From contig JAJEKV010000182.1 of the NCBI GenBank assembly GCA_021234155.1, forward strand, positions 1 to 64,000: DNA of 64,000 nt, given 5' to 3'. The stretch's first letter is position 1. Each line of letters begins with the position of its first letter. This document shows, piece by piece, positions 57,846-64,000 of the stretch. The stretch comes from Isoetes taiwanensis (taxonomy: Eukaryota > Streptophyta > Lycopodiopsida > Isoetales > Isoetaceae). A program made the translations under genes and the position numbers. The notes beneath the pieces are model-generated. The model did not search any database, had not been told where the DNA came from, and saw only the letters and a list, made by a program, of their open reading frames with translations.

Positions 57846-60800
57846 GGTCCCCAGGGCCTTGGGGAGAGGAAATTCGGGGCAAGCAGCTTCCGGGGGGATT
57901 TTAGGGTCCCCGCTCAAGGCCAACACCCCCACTCCACGCCAAGACAAGACGCAAGGTCCCCAACACGAATCGACAAGGAGAGGGCCTCCAAAACGAAAAC
58001 CCCGTGGGTTGCCGTGTTCTAGAAGGGTTTTGGCGCTTTGGGGCCGAAGTTTTGGTCTGCTTCTTGCTTGGGGCGGGTAGAAGTCGGGCCGAGAACGCGG
58101 GGCAAGGGGAACTGACGGAACGGAGTTTGGGCATGTCATCCTCCCGATGTGGCAATTAGAAGTCGGGGGCGCTTTTGCAGTGGCAAGACATTCACAAATT
58201 CGTAATTAATGCATTGTGCGAAAATAAATTCTGATTTTTTGCCAGCTAGATTCCTAATTCATCTCCAGCACACAACCCAATTTTCGGAATTTTCGGAGAA
58301 GATCTAGGTCAAAGGGTTAGCATTAGAACGGTCGGGGGCAGCCCGCTATGGGGCAACCGAGCCGGGCACCCTTCCCCAAGTCAAACGAGGCCAGGACCTT
58401 GCGGGCTCCCTCACAAGAGGGGAGAGTCCCACCCCGTGAGGCTCGATCCAAAAAGTTCCCGAGGCAGCCCTTCTGGCCGCTCCCCAGGGCCGCGACGCTA
58501 ATGACCACCCTCCCGGAGCCCGCCCCTATCCGACCGCTGATCCTCCGCTCAGGGGCCCTTATTCGAAGGCCCAAAAGATTCCGTGATCGTCCGGAGAACT
58601 TGTCAAACCGCGAGCGCCCCGAGGTCGGGCGCTAGAAACCGCGGTGTTTTGTCGCTCGCACCGGGAGGTTCGAATGACAAATCAACCTCGCCAAATTGTC
58701 CGAATGGCGAAATTACCCTAGGGAGCAAGTTACAAGGTCGGTTTTGCAAAAGAAAGGAACACTCACGCCTCCACGACAAGATCCCAGATCCACATCCTAG
58801 GCCAATTGACTACGAAAGTGTGGTGGACATGAGCTACTTTGTCGCTTCTTGGAGGTCGGGTGGTCTTCTAGCGACGGAACTTGGTCCCCAGGGCAATGTC
58901 AACGTTCTGAGTCCATTGGCAGAGCCAAATCGCAGTTCCGGAGAGGGGAGGTCGCCTGCCGGTCCCCTGTGGCCTTGGGGAGAGGAAATTCGGGGCAAGC
59001 AGCCTGGGGATTTTAGGGTTCCCGCCTCAAGGCCAACACCCCTACTCCACGCCAAGACACGGCGCAAGGTTCCCCGAATCCGACAGGAGAGGGCCTCCAA
59101 ACGAAACCGTGGGGTTGCCGTGTTCTAGAAGGGTTTACGTTTTGGAGGCCGAGTTTTGGTCTGTTGCAGTTGGGACGTGGCCGAGAAGCTGCAGCCGAGA
59201 ACCGGAGCAAGGGGAACTGACGGAACGGAGTTTGGGCCTGTCCTCCTCCCGATGTGGCAATTAGAAGTCGGGGGGCGCTTTTGCAGTGGCAAGACATTCA
59301 CAAATTCGTAATTAATGCATTGTACGAAAATAAATTCTGATTTTTTGCCAGCTGGATTCCTAATTCATCTCCAGCACACAGCCCAATTTTCGGAATTTTC
59401 GGAGAAGGTCTAGGTCAAAGGGTTAGCATTAGAACGGTCGGGGCAGCCCGTTGCAGGGCAACCGAGCTGGCACCCTTCCCCAAGTCAAACGAGGCCAGGA
59501 CCTTGCAGGGCTCCCTCACAAGAGGGGAGAGTCCGGACCCCAGGAGGCTGGATCCAAAAAAGTTCCCGAGGCAGCCCTTCCTGGCAGCGCTCCCCCGGGG
59601 GGCCGCACGCTAACGACCACCCTCCCGGAGCCCGGTTCCCCTATCCGACCGTTGGATCCTCCGTTCAGGGGCCCCTCTTCGGGAAGGCCCAAAAGATTCC
59701 AGATCGGTCCGGGAGAACTTGTCAAACCGCGGAGCGTCCTGAGGTCGGCCTTGTAGAAACCGCAGTGTTTTGTCGTTCGGGCACCGGGGAGGCTCCGGAA
59801 TGGCAAATCGACCTCGCCAAGTCGTCCGGAATGGCGAAATTACCCTAGGGAGCAAGTTACAAGGTCGGTTTTGCAAAAGAAAGAAACACTCACGCCCTCC
59901 ACCACATCCTAGGCCAATTGACTACGAGTGTGGTGGACATGAGCTACTTTGGCGCTTCTTGGAGGTCGGGTGGTCTTCTGGCCACGGAACTTGGTCCCCA
60001 GGGCAATGTCGACGTTCTGAGTCCATTGGCAGAGCCAAATCGCAGTTCCGGAGAGGGGAGGTCGCCCGTCGGTCCCCAGGGCCTTGGGGAGAGGAAATTC
60101 GGGGCAAGCAGCTTCCGGGGGGATTTTAGGGTCCCCGCTCTGGCGTCAACACCCCCACTCCACGTCAAGACACGGCGCAAGGTCCCCGACGAATCTGACA
60201 AGGAGAGGGCCTCCGAAACGTAAACCCTGTGGGTTGCCAGGTTCTAGAAGGGTTTTCGTTTTGGGGCCGAAGTTTTGGTTTGTTGTAGTTGGGGCGTGGC
60301 GAGAAGGCTGCTTGTAGAACGCTGGAGCAAGGGGAACTGACGGAACGAGTTTGGGCATGTCCTCCTCCCGATGTGGCAATTAGAAGTCGGGGGGCGCTTT
60401 TGCAGTGGCAAGACATTCACAAATTCGTAATTAATGCATTGTACAAAAATAAATTCTGATTTTTGCCACCGGATTCCTAATTCATCTCCAAAGACACGGC
60501 CCAATTTTTTCGAATTTTTGGAGAAGGTCTAGGTCAAAGGGTTAGCATTAGAACGGTCGGGCAACGTGGGCCGAAGCTAGCACCCTTCCCCAAGTCAAAC
60601 GAGGCCGAGGACCTTGCGGGCTCCCTCACAAGAGGGGGAGAGTCCCCACCCGGGGCCGGATCCAAAAACGTTCCCAGGCAGCCCTTCTGGCCTCGCCCAG
60701 GGGGGGCCGCGCTAACCACCACCCTCCCGGGAGCCCGCCCCTATCCGGCCGTTGGATCCTCCATTGAGGCCCCTCCCTGGAAGGCCCAAAAGATTCCAGA

Positions 60801-60883
60801 TCGGGTCCCGAGAACTTGTCAAACCGCGGAGCGTCCTGAGGTCGGCCTTGTAGAAACCGCAGTGTTTTGTCGTTCGGGCACCG
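57846..60883 (+). repeat. GC-rich ~1.1-kb satellite monomers in U4
   Basis: Monomers at 57846, 58961 and 60071 (periods 1115 and 1110), the last cut by CACTA at 60884. Shorter periods than in U2/U3 reflect many 1-3-base losses. Confidence 0.9.
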
Positions 60884-61372
60884 CACTACCACCCCAAAAC
60901 TGGGTCCACATGTTGTTTTTTAGTGTCTTCTTTGCTAAAAAACAACACCAAAAAACTACGTGTTGTTTTTTGTCCGGATTTGCTAGAAACGTGTAGTTTT
61001 TTGTCAAACTTTTATACATGTAGTTTTTTTTGTGAAAAGTCTACGCGTAGAATTTTGTTAAAATTATCTACGCGTAGAAATTAACATGTGTTTCTACATG
61101 TTGTTTTTAAAGTTAGCTGTAGTTTCCAAGTGTAGTTTTTAAGTGTTTTTTTCTAAAAAGTAGATATGTGGTTTTTAATAAACTTAAAATGTCCACGTGT
61201 TATTTTTAACTGTTGTATCGCAAAAAAACAACACTAAAAAACCACGTAGAGAAGTTTGTCCGATTTTGCTAGAAACTACACGTAGTTTTCTAATTTTTGC
61301 TCTTAACTATGTTGTTTCCAAGTGTTGAAGATAAATGTGATTTCTCAAAACAACTGTTGTTTTTAGTATTGT
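60884..61372 (+). mobile_element. CACTA left end, left arm of inverted repeat
   Basis: CACTACCACCCC start and ~490 bp of subterminal repeats. Continues into the mirrored copy at 61809-62298. Confidence 0.75.
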
Positions 61373-61808
61373 TTTTCTTCGAATATGTTCTTACAAAGAC
61401 TACGGTCAGATAATGCTAAAAAAACATTTAAAAGCCTCGTACAGAGTAAGGACATGTCTCCCAATATCTACCCTGGTGTTTTATGCCAGGCCACATCAGG
61501 TACTCCTACTTCCATTATCCTTTAATATAATCAAACCTTTCACAATATAACTTAACTTTAGATCATATCATCATTATTATTTAGTATTTGTACATGATTT
61601 TGAAAGCGTAAGGTGGAAAATATAATCTGAAGTTTAACGTGTAGAGTATAAATTGTATAGTGTACAGTAGAAAGTGTAAAACGTAAAAAATATGAAGTAT
61701 AAAGTAATAGTTACATTCCTGTATTTCATAGTTCTATCTCTTTCGTCTCCAGTTATCATTTCCGCGTTAACGCCAACTCTAACAGCAAAAGAGAGACAAT
61801 TAGAGGAG
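61373..61808. other. Unique loop between inverted arms
   Basis: 436 bp of AT-rich DNA not seen elsewhere in the window. A 60-codon frame at 61692-61874 begins MKYKVIVTFLYFIVLSLSS, which looks like a signal peptide, but it runs into the repeat arm and has no other support. Confidence 0.5.
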
Positions 61809-62298
61809 ACAATACTAAAAACAACAGTTGTTTTGAGAAATCACATTTATCTTCAACACTTGGAAACAACATAGTTAAGAGCAAAAATTAGAAAACTACG
61901 TGTAGTTTCTAGCAAAATCGGACAAACTTCTCTACGTGGTTTTTTAGTGTTGTTTTTTTGCGATACAACAGTTAAAAATAACACGTGGACATTTTTAAGT
62001 TTATTAAAAACCACATATCTACTTTTTAGAAAAAAACACTTAAAAACTACACTTGGAAACTACAGCTAACTTTAAAAACAACATGTAGAAACACATGTTA
62101 ATTTCTACGCGTAGATAATTTTAACAAAATTCTACGCGTAGACTTTTCACAAAAAAAACTACATGTATAAAAGTTTGACAAAAAACTACACGTTTCTAGC
62201 AAATCCGGACAAAAAACAACACGTAGTTTTTTGGTGTTGTTTTTTAGCAAAGAAGACACTAAAAAACAACATGTGGACCCAGTTTTGGGGTGGTAGTG
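61809..62298 (-). mobile_element. CACTA left end, inverted copy (right arm)
   Basis: Reverse complement of 60884-61372, ending GGGGTGGTAGTG at 62298. The two arms are nearly identical. Confidence 0.75.
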
Positions 62299-63190
62299 GT
62301 GCCCGAACGACAAAACATCATGGGGTTTCTACAAGGCCGACCTCGGGACGCCCGCCTGTTTGACAAGTTCTCCCGACCGATCTGAATCTTTTGGGCCTTC
62401 CCCGGAGGGGCCTCTCAATGGAGGATCCAACGGTCGGGATAGGGGAACCGGCCCTGAGGGTGGTGGTTAGCGCGGCGCCCCCGGGGAGCCGCCAGAAGGG
62501 CTCAGCCTCGAACGCTTTTGGATCCGGCCTCGGGTCCTGGACTTCTCCCCTCTTGTGAGGGAGCCCCGCAAGGTCTTGGCCTCGCTTTGACTTGGGAAGG
62601 GTGCTAGCTCGGTTCGCCACGCCTCCCGACCGCTCTAATGCTAACCCTTTGACCTAGACCTTCTCCAAAAATTCAAAATTGGGCTGTGTGCCGAGATGAA
62701 TTAGGAATCCAGCTGGCAAAAAATCAGAATTTATTTTCGTGACAATGCATTAATTACTTAATTTGTGAATGTCTTGCCACCGCAAAAGTGCCCCCAACTT
62801 CTAATTGCCACATCGGAAGAGGACATGCCCAAACTCCGCTCCGCCGGCCTCCCCTTGCTCCGCTTCTACAAGCAGCTTTTCTCGCCACGCCCCAATCGCA
62901 ACAAACCAAAACTCGCCCCCAAAACGCAAAACCTTCTAGAACTCCGCAACCCATGTGGTTTACGCATTTTAGGCCCTCTCCTTGTCGATTCATCGGGGAC
63001 CTTATGGCCGTGTCTTGACGCGGAGTGGGGGTGTTGACGCCAGAGCGGGGACCCTAAAATCCCCCCGGAAGCTTCTTGCCCCGAATTTCCTCTTCCCAAG
63101 GCCCTAGGGACCGATGGGCGGCCTCCCCTCTCCGGAACTGCGATTTGGCTCTGCCAATGGACTCAGAACGTCGACATTGCCCTGTGGACC
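62299..63190 (-). repeat. Inverted satellite segment
   Basis: Reverse complement of the monomer segment 59992-60883; the inverted repeat therefore extends beyond the CACTA terminus. It is more diverged from its partner than the CACTA arms are. Confidence 0.85.
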
Positions 63191-64000
63191 AACCCCTATG
63201 CCTTGTATTTTCTGTTCCCACTTCAATTTAGCTAATTCCAAGGTTTTAATAGATAACTAGCTAACTTTCTAAACTACCCATATCATAATCATAAACAACT
63301 TATAATCATTAACATAACCCTCCGTAACTTAGGCCTTAATCTTCCATAAATTTCAAGCCCAACTCTTGCTCCAAACCACCCTTAATATTTTAACTTTAGC
63401 CTTATCTTTAACTTTAATATATTACTTCCTTACTAACAATTAACTAAATTGTTAAACATTTTTATTATCTAACCTAACCCTAATCAAGCATGTCACGATT
63501 CCGGCTGCAGCTTTTCCTGGATATGGCCTCTAGGCCCTCGAATCCATCCCAAGAAGTCTTGCCCTCTTGGTTTTGTTGCCAAAGGGGTTTCTTAGCAATT
63601 TCGGCCGCCGGCCCTATTCCTAGATTAGAATCCATTTCTCAAAGACCAAGATCATGATTTTGGATGTACCGATTCTAATCCAAATCTTCCTAATTCTCAG
63701 ATTATTTCTCCATTTCGATCTTCCTAAGGCCAAAATCGCCCATTTCAGAGTGATCCACATGCTTTTGCAAAGATGCCAAATCGGCAAGATCACGCGGTTA
63801 TTCCAAAGAAAGATTCAAGAAAAATATCTGCGGTCTTTGCCGGTTCAACTCATCACTTCAATTCTAATCTATTTTCATGTAACTTTTCATGCTTTCTCGA
63901 TCATTACAATTCATCAAGTTCATGCTATGCAAACAAAGAAGATGCAAGAGAAACTTTTACGCTTTTAACTCGATTTTTGGCACGCTTTTATCTTAATCCA
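63191..64000 (-). repeat. Gypsy LTR fragment, third copy (runs off window)
   Basis: Collinear with about 8429-9240 of the complete LTR, beginning abruptly at AACCCCTATGCC after the inverted satellite. Many CAG and CTG words are altered, for example CAGCAGCATG at 9180 reads CAAAGAAGATG near 63932. Confidence 0.9.

Larger units (their letters stand above)
56740..61378 (+). repeat. Large composite unit U4 (duplicate of U1)
   Basis: Captured exon, satellite monomers and CACTA left end in the same order as U1; identity with U1 ends near 61378 (19946 in U1). Confidence 0.8.

Noticed and set aside
61692-61874. Small secreted-protein-like frame with a hydrophobic N-terminus
   Set aside because: Its second half runs into the inverted CACTA arm and no second copy or promoter supports it; kept only as a note on the loop.
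60884-62298. A simple non-autonomous CACTA element of ~1.4 kb
   Set aside because: The inverted symmetry continues ~890 bp into the satellite on both sides, so the ends do not mark an independent insertion with a target duplication.
1-64000. CRISPR array, bacterial operon or organelle insertion
   Set aside because: Tandem repeats here are hundreds of bases long without spacers, there are no ribosome-binding-site-led operons, and no plastid or mitochondrial genes were recognised.

Overview
The window is repeat-dominated nuclear DNA from a land plant with a large genome. The evidence is a chromodomain-bearing Ty3/gypsy retrotransposon primed by initiator tRNA-Met, an L1-type LINE, CACTA and Helitron termini, split host-gene fragments with GT..AG-type borders, and no compact gene organisation. 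Species cannot be fixed; no complete, obviously functional host gene was found.

Layout. (1) 1-1887: tandem array of a ~421-bp repeat with tRNA-like A/B boxes on the minus strand (SINE-like). (2) 1888-9744: minus-strand gypsy chromovirus copy A, with one complete ~4.0-kb LTR, pol, almost no gag, and the other LTR cut to 358 bp. (3) 9745-12150: 3' part of the L1-type LINE into which the gypsy inserted. (4) 12152-13743: antisense pseudokinase-like gene. (5) 13744-15265: non-coding spacer with a GAGAAG microsatellite. (6) 15266-28338: three successive copies (U1-U3) of a 4-5-kb composite unit: captured promoter plus first exon, a ~1.1-kb GC-rich satellite array, then the left end of a CACTA element. 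(7) 28339-33078: composite DNA with a J-domain exon and a 27-bp hairpin, ending in a CACTA right terminus. (8) 33079-35413: more satellite. (9) 35414-41395: largely unique-looking DNA with two adjacent Helitron-type 3' ends, a broken phosphoacetylglucosamine-mutase exon and the LINE 5' part. (10) 41396-51231: gypsy copy B, complete with both LTRs and a GCTCC target-site duplication. (11) 51232-61378: LINE, pseudokinase, spacer and unit U4, a second copy of the 9745-19946 segment. (12) 59992-63190: a large inverted repeat around a 436-bp unique loop. (13) 63191-64000: a third fragment of the gypsy LTR, running off the window.

Two things stand out. Positions 1888-19946 and 43406-61378 are an ~18-kb segmental duplication, because both gypsy copies sit at the identical base of the same LINE. 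Differences between the copies cluster at CAG/CTG trinucleotides, where the central base is lost or the triplet is scrambled. This is what methylation-dependent base-calling error at plant CHG sites would produce, so many frameshifts in this window may not be real.
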